This document shows, in pieces, positions 1 to 12,500 of a DNA stretch of 64,000 bases; the first letter of the stretch is position 1; each line of letters starts with the position of its first letter. The notes beneath the pieces were generated by a model. The model searched no databases, was not told where the DNA came from, and was given only the letters and a program-made list of their open reading frames with translations. The stretch comes from Antitrichia curtipendula (Eukaryota; Streptophyta; Bryopsida; Hypnales; Leucodontaceae). The stretch spans positions 6,820,001 through 6,884,000 of the forward strand of contig OX579641.1 of assembly GCA_951230915.1 (NCBI GenBank), written 5' to 3'. A program made the position numbers and the translations under genes.

Positions 1-535
1 TTCATTTTTGAATGCAATTTTTATAATTTAAATAAATAAATTGTTAGGAAGGGTTAAGTTTGCTTGCTAGAACAATCTCACCGTTGGGATTATTGTGTTT
101 CAATTCCGTCTTAGAGCTATTAACAATCTAATTATTCCTTCAATCTTAAACATACATCTACTTAATAAATTTTTAATGAATGAAAATTAACTAGTTTTTC
201 TTGAATTTTTTTTGTTAGATTTTCAACTCAAGTCTTCCACATAAAAAATTAGAAATTCAAAATTAGTAGTGCAAAAATTTTAAGTTGAAAAGATTTAAAG
301 TCAAAGAATCTAGTCAAGCAAGGTGTTAAAAAAATTTGTTATCTTCACTTTATTAAATACAAATATCTTGCAATGTACGCGGTCAAACTTTCTAAAATTT
401 CTTCCATGCATTTTTATAATAGTCTAGAACAAGATGTGCAAAAAAAAAAACCCCACAATTTATTAAAGTTTTTAACTCTTTGCAATAAAAATGACAGTTT
501 TGAGTGATTTTTGATGGAGAAAAGGCCTTGGGATC
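1..535. mobile_element. Family B TTAA-type repeat, partial (cut by window edge)
   Basis: This stretch matches the right half of the repeat at 42327-43249 with many small differences. Shared landmarks are the opening TTCATTTTTGAATGCAA, a 'ttggcttgctag'-like stretch, and the closing GGCCTTGGGA. It runs straight into the next element at 536, so its own right terminus is missing or shared. There is no coding capacity. Confidence 0.6.
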
Positions 536-1462
536 TTAACCCCTAAAGTTCCATGACTATATTTTCACCAAAAACACTCAAGAACTGCCATTTTTAGTAC
601 AAGTACCAAAATTTTGAATTTTTTTTGACACATGTAACCGTATGATCTTGTAGTATGCTGACTTGAGAACATGAGGTAAAAATTTCAGAAATTTTCACCA
701 TGTGGATTGCAAGATATAAGCATTCAAGTTCATTAAAATCATTTTTTGGGCCCTGCAAAAAACCGGGCTGCTGTACTTCACAAGCTCACTTTTCTATGAA
801 AAAATGTTTAAATTGGTGGTGCTTCTTTGGATTCATTTTCCTAGACAAGTTGGCTACATGCTTGAAAATTTTCACATCATTTGGAGTTGTACAACATATA
901 GGTAAAAAACAGTAAGTAGAAAGAAGTAGAAGATGATTCAAAATACAAAATTGTTAAGAACTTCTTTATGGAATTGAAAAATGCCAATCTCAATGGTTCA
1001 AATGTTTCAATAAACAATCTACATCCTATGATTTTATTTTTTTTCAAAAATATTGAAAATTGAGTAAGATAAAGGACTTCAAAGTTTATTTTAGAGTAGA
1101 GATTTCATAACTACTCACAAACTAAAATTCCTCATAACTTTTGACTCTTTTGTCAAAATGGAATGATTCAAAGCTTTTCGCATATATATAACTTTAAGAA
1201 ACCAATTTCAAATTTTTGTTTCTGAAAAAAGTGATTTTTTTTAATCTGCCCGGACTGCCTGGCCGGGGAAAAAAGTAACATATTAGACCATAACTTTTGA
1301 CTTGTATTTCCAAATGTCATGAAACTTAGTGCATATGAAAGTTATTCCTCGCGCACAACTTCTATTGAAATTTCAGCCCAAAGTATGAAAATCTCCAGTC
1401 ACAGGTACCTGCCCAAAATTTCTATACTGCCAAAAAATGCATGCTGGTCCTTTAGGGGTTAA
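536..1462 (+). mobile_element. Family A TTAA-type non-autonomous element, copy I
   Basis: The element starts TTAACCCCTAAAG (536) and ends CTTTAGGGGTTAA (to 1462), a perfect 13-bp inverted terminus including TTAA. The internal sequence matches the copies at 23433-24374, 30558-31488 and 19385-20260. It has no open frame of note. The CCC-start termini next to TTAA resemble piggyBac-type ends; that assignment is inference. Confidence 0.75.
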
Positions 1463-1568
1463 GGATTGATATGAGACCTTCCCTTGAATCATACAAAACT
1501 CCAAAGCTAAACATTTGCACTAATTTATGTCCTACCTAAGGTGGGTACACCCAAATGTGCGACTGACC

Positions 1569-2316
1569 TTAACCCCTAAAGGAAAAAACTGCATTTTTTG
1601 GCAACATAGCGATTTTGGGCAGCTCGCTATGAATGGAGTTCTTAATATTTTTTTTTGAAAATTTCACAAAACATGTGCCCTAGGAGTAGCTTTAGGGTCC
1701 AACAATTTTCAAAACTTTTGACCACATTGTTAAAAAGTTATAACATGATATGTGATTTTCATTGCTCGGCGGGCAGCTTGGGCAGCTCAAAAAACTTCCT
1801 GAAAAATCACTTTAAAAAAAAGTTTTAAATTTAAATTGGTTCTTTAGGTTTATCTAAGAGTGGGAAGCTTTGAATCATTCCATTTGGATTAATGAGTCAA
1901 AAGTTATGAGGATTTTTAGTTTGCGAGTAGGTATGGTTTTCATGGACTCCATACCTACCCGCAAACTAAAAATCCTCATAACTTTTGACTCATTAATTCA
2001 AATGGAATGATTCAAAGCTTCCCACTCTTAAATAAACCTAAAGAACCAATTTCAAATTTTTATTTTTCTTAAAAGTGATTTTCAAAGAAGTTTTTTTTGC
2101 TGCCCGGGCTGCCCGCCGAGCATTGAAAATGACATACCATGCAATAACTTTTGAACCATGTAGTCAAAAGTCATGAAAATTGTTGGGCCTTAAAGATACT
2201 CCTTGGGCACTTCTTCTGTGAAAATTTGAGAGAAAATAAATAAAAATTTCATTCGTAGTGAGCTGCCCAAAATCGCTATGTTGTCAAAAAACGGTGTTTG
2301 GTCCTTTAGGGGTTAA
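1569..2316. mobile_element. Family A foldback element (two right halves head to head)
   Basis: Both ends are TTAACCCCTAAAGG in inverted orientation, and the whole element is one long inverted repeat. Inner arms 1840-1936 and 1949-2045 pair with about three mismatches around a 12-nt loop. The outer arms are more diverged. It consists of two copies of the same half of family A, so a transcript would form a long hairpin RNA. There is no coding capacity. Confidence 0.8.
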
Positions 2317-2334
2317 ACCGCCATCTATACTATG

Positions 2335-2645
2335 TGTAAGGTAGAAGGCTGTTAAAGCAACCCTTTAAGAGCTGATTGCATTTTCAGGGAAGCTAAACTC
2401 CTTGAAATAATTTTCAATAAATTTTATTAGGAAGAAAAATGGAATTGGCATCTAATCCAAGTCGTTTCATATTTTTTGGACCTTCGTGGAATTAGTTACA
2501 AATTTTTGAAGTTGAAACGCAGTGGTTTCTAAAAGCGACCCCCTCCTGAAATGTACAGCATTGATACATTGAAGAAAGTAAGATGTACCTCTGTGTTAGA
2601 GGTCGCTTTTAGAGCCAAGTTGCTTATACAGACCCCTACCTTACA
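2335..2645 (+). mobile_element. Family G MITE, copy 1
   Basis: The termini TGTAAGGTAG and CTACCTTACA are inverted repeats, and similarity continues inward (GTTAAAGCAAC on the left against the complement of GTTGCTTATAC on the right). The sequence matches 3899-4208 in the same orientation and, partly, 46137-46330. It is about 310 bp and non-coding. Confidence 0.65.
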
Positions 2646-2835
2646 TCTCCAAAATCAGTTCTGTACCAATGTGGAAGAAACGCTTTTAGAACCAAACTTT
2701 ATTCCTTAATAACTTTTGCATACAGTATCCAAATGCCATGTTCTCTGCTGCGTTGGAACCTCCTTTCACTTGCCTACAAGAACATATGAAAATCTGACCA
2801 GTCTAATAATAGTAACTAGGCTCAGTAGCAAAAAG

Positions 2836-2929
2836 TGGCGGGTTTTTTAGTGTACCTACCTTAAAAAAGATTCTCTATCATCTATCAGACACTTAATAAG
2901 TGATCCACGGCATCCTTTATCAGGGTTAA
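2836..2929 (+). mobile_element. Family E TTAA-type element, fragment
   Basis: The right end resembles the other family E copies: a GATTCTCTATCAT stretch, then GATCCACGGCATCC, ending at TTAA (2926-2929). The left part is missing. Confidence 0.4.
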
Positions 2930-3898
2930 CCTGTAAAAGATCAGGGGTGCAAAAAAAACCCGTGTTGCAGAAGCCACTTGGTGGCCTTATGGTCCTTTTT
3001 ACAGTTAGGGTTTAGGCACGGCTCGCTACTCCTAACTTATTAATAACCATTGCTATAGATTTCCGATTCCAAAACCCTGCTGCATGGAGATTGTTCCCAA
3101 CAACCCTGAATGGTGGGCATGCATCTGCCTGGGGTGGGTGGAGTCAAACTCTCTGCATGTTACTGAATACTGATAGCGTCCCCGTACTTGCGGGAAGTTG
3201 GGATCCCGGGGGGCGGGGGAGGGAGGGGGACGACGATGACACAAGTCCGTAAGACTGTCCGTCCGTCCGTCCGTCCACCATGATGCCATCAGTGGCGGGT
3301 GTACTTCCCCAAATGCAAAAAGGAAACATGGAAACGATGACCCCCCTCGCCCCGCCCCAGATTTCAACGTCTTCCATCATGGAACAGCAAATCGTGGGGC
3401 AGAGAGGAAGGACGGGGGAGGCGGGTAAGTAGGGCACGAGGGCTATTTGAAGAAAGGAGTGAGCGAGCGAGGCCTTCGCCACTCCCTGCCTGAGGGGGTA
3501 CTTGGGGGCCCCGCCACCCAGGTTCCAACTACTTCTCAGATGATGGTGGCCCACGAGGAGTTCGTTTTCCTCGTTTGTTGGGTCTCTGTCCTTGTTGGGG
3601 CAGAGACGCGCTTATGGAATCGAGAGTTCTCTCTCTCGGGTTTCGGATCCGGAGTTTCCCCAAATCCTATCTACAACCACATTGATTTCACCAATGCACA
3701 CAACATGGTTTGGACAGAGCCACTTGATTTGAAGTTTTCTAAGCTGAAAACTTCAGAGTTTGTTGTCATTTTTTTAGCTAAATTGTTTTTTTTTCTAATG
3801 CACTCTAGCACTATTTTGCCCACCACCACCACACCACACACACGTACAGAAAAAAAAAAGCCTTGCATCACACCTGTATATGGAAATACATGAATGAA
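2930..3898. other. GC-rich island without a recognised gene
   Basis: From about 3040 to 3680 the sequence is far richer in G and C than the surrounding 12 kb. It holds open frames on both strands (up to about 148 residues at 3447-3893), but none has a recognisable domain, and overlapping frames on both strands are expected in GC-rich DNA. A short (TCCG)n microsatellite lies near 3257-3276. The island sits between two direct copies of MITE family G. It may be a gene relic, a promoter or captured sequence. Confidence 0.4.
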
Positions 3899-4208
3899 TG
3901 GTAAGGGAATTTGCTTGTAAAGCAACCTTTTAAGAGTTGGGGGGAGCTAAACTCTTTGAAAACAGTTTTCAGTAAATTTTCACAAGAAGGAGAAAAAAAG
4001 AATTCACATCAAATTGCCTAAATAGTTTCATTGATTTTTTGGACCTCTGTGGAATTAGTTACAAATTTTTGAAGCTGAAATGCAGTGGTCACTAAAAACA
4101 ACCACCTATTGAAATGTACAATATTAGTACGTTGAAGAAAGCAAAATGTACCTTAGTGTTAGTGGTCACTTTTAGAGCAAGGTCTTTTTTAGAACACCCA
4201 ACCTTACA
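3899..4208 (+). mobile_element. Family G MITE, copy 2
   Basis: This is a diverged direct repeat of 2335-2645 along its whole length. It shares GGAATTAGTTACAAATTTTT, a 'gtggtcac' stretch and the CCTTACA right end. It is non-coding. Confidence 0.65.
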
Positions 4209-5949
4209 TTTGCTACTTTTAGAAGAGTGGTGGAGTGATCATTATTCTAGAGTAATTTGGGTTCAATGAATCAGGAATTGCAGTATGTGTATCCTAAAAA
4301 AATTAAAATTAAAAATTGATGTACTAATTCAAATTGTTGTATTGTTCTATTTGGAAGGGGAGTCAATAGGCCAAATTTTGGATAATATGTTTAGAAAATA
4401 GAATTCTATTGGCTAGAGAGTGAATAAGAAGAAATGGAAATAAATACTTAGATTAATATTAATATTTGATCTTGAAGAATACAAAACATTTACAATTGTT
4501 TTATTATGCCTTATTGAGCTTTATTGATAAGAAATGTTTAAAAGAAATTTAAATAGTACAATGGATCCTTAACTCTTAACCCCTAAAGTCCCGAAGTTCC
4601 TAAGTAATAAATACAACAACGTAGTGGTGGAGGGATCAATGGGGCTTCAAAATTGGCACTTGTATGATGATGTTTTTCATGAAGAAATGGAAATGTTGGT
4701 ATAGACTCTTGAGTCACAAGTGCAAAATAGAGCATTTAGAGCAAAGAATATCAATCCTAGTCAAGTTAATCAAATGATTATGTATTAAATGCTCATAACA
4801 TACGGAGTATTAATAAGTAAAAAAGTTCAACCCTTATTAGCAAATGCTTGTAAATTAGATCTTTCTATTTCAATTACTTGAACATTGAGAATATTATTCA
4901 TCTCAAGCTAACAAAGTAATTCTTAGTGGGAGCACTTTCAATGTCTAAGTACTTAATTCTTAAAGGATAAAGTCTATGACCATGTGAATAATTATAATAT
5001 TCTTTGCTCTAAATGCTCTATTTTGCATTTTTGCTACTAAGTATGAGTGAAATTTATTTTGTTTTATTTTATAATATAAAGTTCTATATTTTCTAATAGT
5101 CATAAAAAATTTAGATTTTTTTTTTGAGAAAATTTGAATTTACCATGATTTTTCAAGCAAGAGTGAAGGAAATTCATGTCAAATATAATACATGTTTGAA
5201 AATTCTGAAATTTTCACCATCGGTGTATATGATAGGCTGATAGCGTGTAACGCCATGGTGTAATCCAAATTTCTGTGTAATTTTGTGATTTGAAAATCAA
5301 TATATTATAGTTATAGACCTAAAATTGAATATCTACAAATAGTTTAATTTAACAACATTTCCAAATTTTCAAGTTGGAGTAGAAATTCGACTTACTAAAA
5401 TTCATTTCAATAGTTGAGCTCAAATTTGAAAATGATCATTATTTTGGCTTAAATTCAATTTAAAATAAGGAAGTGCAAATTTTCAAAATACTCTAAAGAA
5501 ATATCTTTTGTAATTCGGTTTTTTTGGCCTCTTCTTTGTAAAAATTTCAATAATACCTCAATGAGGGAATTTAGACTAGCATTTAGTGCAAACATATCCA
5601 AAAAAAACTTTAGAAACAATTGGATGAAAAAAATGCAGTTTTTCATTTTGTTTTGCTTTTTTTAAATCATCCAAGTGCCACTTTGTGGCTCTGGGCCCCT
5701 TTAAGGGATACGATGTAGGTAGTGAGTGCCCATCATATTGAGGTGCTTATACAATTTTGTTTGCTCATTTTCAATTTAAATTGTCAAATTTTTGTCTTTT
5801 TAATTGAAAGCCTGTCTCATGATTACTGTAGGGGAACTTTTTGTCTTGTGTTATTTTCATTAAACAAAATTAGTCAATAATTTCTTTTAAGGATTTCCAA
5901 ATAGACTTTGATGGTCAAAGCTTTGTGAATTTTGAAAATCAATATCTAC
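4209..5949. other. AT-rich intergenic DNA
   Basis: No gene is recognised. One isolated family A/B-type terminus (TTAACCCCTAAAGTCCC) lies near 4577, with no matching partner found. The rest is decayed AT-rich sequence. Confidence 0.5.
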
Positions 5950-6179
5950 TTAACCTTTAAAGGATGGATTAGTGACCGTGGAAATCATCCATTTTGGTAT
6001 TTTGTAAATCATTGGCTTAAAAAAAATCCAAAAGTATTCATTGGAAGTCAAACTAATGTAGAAGACCTCTCTTTTTTACACAAAATTTTGAGGATGAATA
6101 GTTGAACTTTTGTCCCACATAGAAAAATTCTTTGTCATTCATTGGCCAAAAATCGGCCACAACGTTGTTTATGTGTTAA
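5950..6179 (+). mobile_element. Family E TTAA-type MITE, empty-site copy
   Basis: This 230-bp element is bounded by TTAA (5950-5953 and 6176-6179). Its right end is AACGTTGTTTATGTGTTAA. It matches 25535-25772, 46506-46723 and 41134-41966. At 6017-6020 it has a single TTAA where the 41-kb copy carries a nested 550-bp insertion, so this copy is an uninserted reference site. Confidence 0.7.
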
Positions 6180-6775
6180 GATATGAAGACTTGGGCGGTG
6201 GGTAAAGCACAATTTTTTTTAAAATATAGTAGAACCTCTCAAGCAATATTCTTATTCTCTAAGTAATAAACCTCTCAAGGTAAAATTGATTGCTAGTCCT
6301 GACCTTGGTTGCATACAGGCGTCATTAATGCAAATGACCTTCCTTAATATAATAACCTCTCTAATGTAATATTGTCAGCTGATCTTAGCCTTATTACTTT
6401 AGAGAGTTTCTACTAAACAAGTTCCACAATTGTCTTCATGTTTTCAAGTTTGCATTGGAAAAAAACATGTTAAGTATCAAAATTTGAAATTATTCATAGA
6501 TTTTTTTTAAATTAATTTTTAAAACCTACCATAAAATATTCACTAAGAATTCATATTTTATTTTTGGCATATGATTTTTCTTACAATTGACCAAAATTAT
6601 AGCTTCAATTGATTTGTGAAAAAAGACAAAAATTTAATGATGAAAACATTGGTATGGTCTCATAATAGTAATTTTTATAACACTAGGCAAATATTGAACA
6701 CTTTGTGCTGTATTTTTATACAAAAAAATTGTCCTTGGAAAACTTGGATTTAAATACAAAAATTGAAAGATTATA

Positions 6776-7348
6776 CTCCCTCTTTCCCACTAAAAACCTC
6801 CAAAATTCTTCTTTTTGAGGAATTAACAATATTTTTAGTCATAGTGCTAGCAATACATGTATTCAAGAACAAGTAAGCTATCATTTAGATCTATGCAAAA
6901 TCTCTAGCTTAGACATTGTCGTTTAGGCATCTAAAATCCATGTGAAAAGTACAATATTTGAGTATAATTTGTAAATGCTGCCAACTCTATCATTTTAAAT
7001 GATTTAACGGGTGGTGGCAACAATAGGATTCTAGAAATGTGTTTTCCAACCTAAATATGTGCAATAAAAAAAATTAGACCACTTTATAAACAAATTTTTA
7101 TAGTGTTGAAGTGGTCACTAAATGCATCATCGACACTACTATCTAAAGAAACAATTTGTACAAGGTGCCTTATATGAGCAAGACCAAACTTGCTAGGCCA
7201 AAGGAATGCTCCTAGATTGTTTCACTTGCCCCCACAAGGTTGTTCAATATGGCGAACACTTACTCAACGTTCAAAATCAAGAAACGGAGCTTTTTAGTGG
7301 GACAAAAAAATTATTTTGATTTGGAGGTTATTAGTGGGACAAAGGGAG
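6776..7348. mobile_element. Stowaway-like MITE, copy 1
   Basis: The element starts CTCCCTCTTTCCCAC, preceded by TA, and ends GTGGGACAAAGGGAG. These are Stowaway-type inverted ends (CTCCCTC...). It is homologous to 33074-33626 across the interior, including a conserved CTCAACG/CTCAACA tract and TTTTTAGTGGGACA. Stowaway elements are moved by Tc1/mariner transposases (known for the family). It is non-coding. Confidence 0.7.
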
Positions 7349-7948
7349 TTTGATCTAGTTTGCATTCTTTTAATTTAAAAAAAATATGATTTCCACCTAA
7401 AAATGGTTGATTGGGCATTTAGAAGGAAATTTGTTCTATACATATATTTTCTAGTAGTATAAAAGTTGTCCCTATTTTGTATTTGAATACAAGTTCCTTA
7501 TCCAAGGATCAATCGCAATATCCACAAGCCTAAGTGTGCATAGGAAGGACACATGCTGAAAAAATTACCTAGACATTTAACGATTAAAGTAAGAACACCT
7601 AATTGTGACCCGTTTCTTAAACTACATTACACATTCTTGCATAAATTGTACTATCTCTATTTATGAGAGCTTAAGGCTGCTTTTAGGTATACCTATTTTC
7701 AACAATTCATAGTATATTTATAAGGTGTCACCTGAAAAATTCATGAGAAGGGAATGTAGAATATTCTATAGACTTCCAGCAAGATTCAACCAAAAAATTA
7801 GACAGTAGAAACAATGTTCAATTGCTTATGTAGATACATTTTAAGTGCATGTGATTAAAATAAACTTTCAGATTTGCATAGCTAACAAGCTCTTCTACCA
7901 TTTTTTATTTGCTTGCCAGGCCTTCCACAAGAGCACCATATTCAATTG

Positions 7949-8496
7949 TTGAATTAAGGGCCACTTCACACTATGGTCAAAGGTCAAGAGGCCGTGGGTT
8001 TCTTCCAATCAAATTTCAAGAAACCAAAAGTTTGGCCTCTCGACCCTTCACACTAGAAGGCACAAGTTCAAAGGCCATCACCCTCAAACTAACTACGTGG
8101 CAATAAATTGCCTACATGGCGATGCACTCTCAAAGGAAGTTTGGGTCGAGTAAAAATGGAGACCCAAACTATGGCCGAGAGTCCGTCAACCTATGACAAG
8201 ATCTCAACCGTTAGATTGGTAGGTGGGAGTTCATTGCTAAGAGTTTGGACTTTGGGTTTGGCCTTTGGAGGCTTCATACTTTGGCCGTCCAAGTTGAGAG
8301 ACCATGGGAGTTCATTGCCAAGGGTTTGGCCTTTGGACTTGGCCTTTGGAGGCTTCACACTATGGCTAGTTGAAGGCTCCAATTCCTATATTTTATTGAC
8401 TATTTATTGCTCATTTCTTTGGATTCTCAACAAAGTTTGGCCACTCAATTCCATGGCCTTTGGACTTGGTCGGCCATAGTGTGAAGCAACTCTAAG
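7949..8496. mobile_element. MITE with CTTCACACTATGG inverted ends
   Basis: The left end has CTTCACACTATGG and the right end CCATAGTGTGAAG, a perfect inverted repeat. The interior holds a near-duplicate of about 80 bp (8227-8298 and 8308-8377). A shorter relative lies at 40545-40690. It has no transposase and its superfamily is not certain. Confidence 0.6.
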
Positions 8497-8599
8497 TGTC
8501 ACGTTTTTTAATTTGGGCCACTAGATGCAAAGGTTCCATTGACATAAAGGAAACCAATACATAATAGGCAAAATGACTGCTTTGCCGTATTATCATTGT

Positions 8600-9072
8600 T
8601 GAAAAATTAATTAATTTTTTACATAAAGACAAATGTGAGAAATGGGGAGAGCAATTGATTTTCTTTTCTTTTGACAAAGTATGAATTTGTTATAAATTTT
8701 TGAAGTATATTGCCCAATTGACCCAAAAGAGTCTCTAAAATAGCCCCAAACCAACAAAAAGTGTATCTGTAATGGTCATCATACTCACCTAAAGTAGTCA
8801 TAATATTTATTAACATGGCTGCAACATAAAGGCTTAAAAAAGTCACTTTCTACAATGAATTTACACTAAAGAGGTGGAAGTTCCTATTGCAGTCCCTAAT
8901 CACTCCATCGCCATCATGAAGACATTGATTGTGGCCACTAACTCAACCTAATGTTGCCCAAATCTCGTTTATTGAAGTTTTTTCTCATGTTTGATGCAAG
9001 ATTGTAATGGGTCATTATCTACTTTAAGTGTTTGTCATAGCCTTTTGCCTGTCATAGGTTGGTTTATCTTAA
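8600..9072 (-). mobile_element. Family F TTAA-type element, diverged copy
   Basis: On the reverse strand this follows the F element at 41201-41750 over most of its length. Shared blocks include GACAAAGTATGAATTTGTTA, an AACATGG...ACATAAAGG stretch and the terminus CCTGTCATAGGTTGG, followed by TTTATCTTAA. The 9069-9072 TTAA marks one end; the other end, near 8500-8600, is eroded. Confidence 0.55.
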
Positions 9073-9685
9073 ATGATAGAGATGAGGAGCTTTTCTTTAG
9101 GTATTATCTTCTATAATAACTCTACTTAGTGTTTACTAGACTATCTAGAAGAAAAGAGAATAAAACTCCAATCATGATTTGAGATTCATGCAAATTAACC
9201 ATGAACAAATGGACCTATGCCGCAAATTAAATCGAACTTCTAAAGTTTTCACAATGTATTTTTCAATGTTACAATTATTTAGGAATAAAACTTTATATAT
9301 TTATTACTGAAATATGAAATGACATGTCTTCTATAAGACATGATATTTTAAGATTTTTTGTAGAAATTTGAAATCATGATGACTCCTTAAGAAAAATGTA
9401 ATAAATCATATTAAGTATAAACTATGCTTTAAAATTAGAGTTTTTCTCAATAGATGTATACGTAAGTATAGAATATTATGAAATAATAATAAAAAATTGT
9501 GACCTAAAGTTAGAAATCTAGTAGACCATGGTATTAAGCCCAAAGGTCAAATTGCAATAAAATACTCAATTTTAGGAATTTTCAAATTTTCATATCAGAG
9601 TAGGAACTAGATTAAATAAATATCATTTCATCAATTGAACTCAAATTCAAAAATGGTCATTTTATGACTTAAATCTATATCAATA

Positions 9686-9843
9686 CTAGTAAAAATGATG
9701 GTCTTTGGGCACCAAGGAATAGTGCTAGGGTATGGTACTCAAGGCCCATATGGCCATATTGGCACTAGCTTGGTGCTGATGTGGGCTTTGCACACCACCC
9801 TTTGACACTATTCATTGGTACCCAAAGACCACCCTTTTACTAG
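9686..9843. mobile_element. 158-bp hairpin MITE
   Basis: The ends CTAGTAAAAATGATGGTC and GACCACCCTTTTACTAG are inverted repeats continuing inward through TTTGGG(C/T)ACCAA. The element is almost fully palindromic and non-coding. Confidence 0.65.
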
Positions 9844-11257
9844 CATACAAGCAAAGAACTATTAATTGCCTTAACCCTTTATGTACTAAGAATTCATGGT
9901 TTTAAGTTGCCAACTTTGATTGATTATATTAAAGAAAGTATAATCTATATAGAATTTTTTATTATATCGTTAACTTGAGTGAAGAACATTGCATGCATTG
10001 GTTTCAAAAAATAATTATTAAAAGAAATAAAAAAAACCCATATAAACTCTTCAAAATTGCCAAAAAAACGTGAGACACAATTTGGGCTTCTTAGTAAATA
10101 AAGGATTAATATACAAGTGGTGGCCATGGACTAAACATCAATTTTTTGTGAAACCATCAATAATACCATGATGAGGAAATTTTCATCATCATCCACTTGG
10201 CAAATGTATGAAAGCAACTCCTCCAAAATATCAAATGAGAAAATATATATTTTTAATCCTTAGTGGTCTTGAAGTCATCTGCATGACACAAATTTGCTTG
10301 TTTTGGGATTAAGAATTTGTTTGTTTCAAGTCCCACCTTAAGTTCTAAAGAACAAGTTATGTATAAGAATTGTTTATGTAATTAAGAAGAAGAACTAAGT
10401 CCAATGTAACCAAAGAGTCTAATTGGTTCAATTCTAATATCTATGCAACATAGGGACAAATAACAAGTATTATCCTCAATGACTTTTGGGGGGCGGGTAA
10501 TTGGCCCAATCATGTCTTCTATTCCAATTTAATTGTTCTTAAAAGAGACATTAACATGCAAGTACATGACATTATACAAGTTGCAAAACTCTTATAATAA
10601 TTCAAAAAATGCAGTAGAGTCAAAGACATTAGAAAAAAGTCCATCATCATTTGGACTTTTAGATTTATAGTTCCCAAAATTCACTACCTTTGAGAACTTT
10701 GGTTTGTGGAAGGAAAAAAACTTGTTTGAAAATCTTATTAAATATATGACTAAGTTATAAAATTTTCATTTAGATGTTTTTTTTGGGTATTGGAGGGCCA
10801 TTTCAAGCCCATTCCTCCATTTTGTGAACTAGCCATTGTTGACCAAAACAAAAATTAAGAAAATAACATTTTAAGTTTTAAAAAATAAATTATTATTAGA
10901 TGTCACTGAAGTTTGGCCATGTTAGATTGTTGATGTGGCGGAGTTCCTACAGTCCGGAAAATCAAGGGAACTCATGGCCTTGTTGAGGACTTCAATCTCA
11001 TCTAATCTTGGAAGGAACAAAAATTAGGAACCAAATTGTTTGCAAAGTTATTTCTAGTGAAGCCTATACCAATATGCAAGGAGACAATGGAGAAGTGGAT
11101 AAATTGTGTTTTTACAACCCACCTAGCTAGCACTTAGTATGTGCTCTAGCTTCCACTCCAAAAGGCATGTGAAGTTTGAAACACTAATCTGAAATCATCA
11201 TTGTTTCTACTATATACAATTTTATTAGATTGGCAAAGGAATTATATTTTGGTTGGC
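9844..11257. other. AT-rich intergenic DNA
   Basis: No gene, RNA or intact element is recognised. Short open frames here lack protein-like composition. Confidence 0.5.
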
Positions 11258-11260
11258 AAA

Positions 11261-11369
11261 TACTACAAGGGAGCAATGTCAATTTGGACATTATTTTGAC
11301 AAAATTCTGTCAATTTGGACATTTTAGTCAATTAGGATGTGTCAATTCGGACATTGTTTTCTTGTAGTG
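11261..11369. mobile_element. 109-bp miniature CACTA-type element
   Basis: The element begins TACTACAAGGGAG (first base mutated from C) and ends TTTTCTTGTAGTG, the classic CACTACAAGAAAA terminus of En/Spm elements. It is flanked by AAA at 11258-11260 and at 11370-11372, a 3-bp target duplication. The interior carries repeated subterminal motifs of the form TGTCAATTTGGACATT, typical of transposase binding arrays. It has no coding capacity. Confidence 0.65.
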
Positions 11370-11372
11370 AAA

Positions 11373-12500
11373 TTATAGGAAATTTTGGTGCACTAAAGAA
11401 TGCAACATCTGGATACTATATACAAGAAGACAATTTTGTTTTGGAAGATGTTCTAAAATCCTCTCTTCAAGGATAGGTGCATATTGATTTAGGAGATGTA
11501 CACAATCTGAGCATCTAATTAAACGACGCTTCTTGACATCTTGGCAATTTTGGATGTTATGACTTTATAACCATGGAGAATTGCCACTTATAATGAATAC
11601 ATTAAATATATTAGGTGGTGATTCTAGGTGATTCTAGATCAAAAGGGGGAATCCTTTGCATAAACGAAAGCTAGTACATGTAAGGAAGCTTGAGTAGAAC
11701 ATTATTTGAAAAGTGAGTTAGTACTATAAAGGTAGAGCTTCTTGTAGCAAATCCTCAAATACAAGCATTTGCAACACATGCAATAGTTGGTCAAACTTTG
11801 GTGCACATTGAGGGTTTGGTAAACTAGGTCAACCTTTAAATGCCCAATAGATGGCCTTCTTTGAGCTTCTTTGGGTTTGCTTTCAAAGAATTGATAAGTT
11901 TCATCAATCTATTGGAGTTGTAACCATATGAATTCAAACTATAAGTGTTATGGATCACATAGAAAAATAAAACATAACAATGTCACCTACAAGATTGAAA
12001 GATTGTAATGTTTGATCATGAGGATGTTAAAACTATGGAAGTCTTCTGAAATTTATCAATTTTCAGTTTATATGTCAAATCTACAATAGAGGCCAGGAAA
12101 AATATGGGGGTAAAAGGACATAACATTTAACTAAAATCAATTTAGAACTTCTCCAAAATTAATCCACAAATTTTTAATGAATTTTTAATGTACTTCCCCC
12201 ACGATTTGGTGTATTTGAGACTCATTTCCAAAAGCCCTCAACACTAGAAAATCAAGATTTGCAATGGACATTCTTACAAAAAAAATTTGCATAGAAAAAC
12301 CATAAACAATTCCTTTCAAAATCAACTTGTTGATACTGAAAATAGACTTTCAAGGGTATTCCCCTAAAAAAAGGTAATTCTAAAAATAAGACTCTACTAA
12401 GATTTTCTTTTTCTTTTGTTGACACCAAAATAAGGTACCCTTGAGCATTTAGGGGTTAAGCTCCAAAATGTTGTATTAATCCATTTTACGTGAGCCGAAA
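11373..12500. other. AT-rich intergenic DNA with a dispersed repeat
   Basis: Positions 11385-11510 are homologous to 27880-28030 (shared AAAGAATGCAACA, GGAGATGTACACAA). This is a dispersed repeat of unknown type. A lone TTAA-type right end (CATTTAGGGGTTAA) lies at 12446-12459 with no left partner found. No gene is seen. Confidence 0.4.

Noticed and set aside
3144..3893. Overlapping 104-148-codon frames on both strands
   Set aside because: The GC-rich composition creates open frames on both strands; no family motif or splice structure is recognisable.
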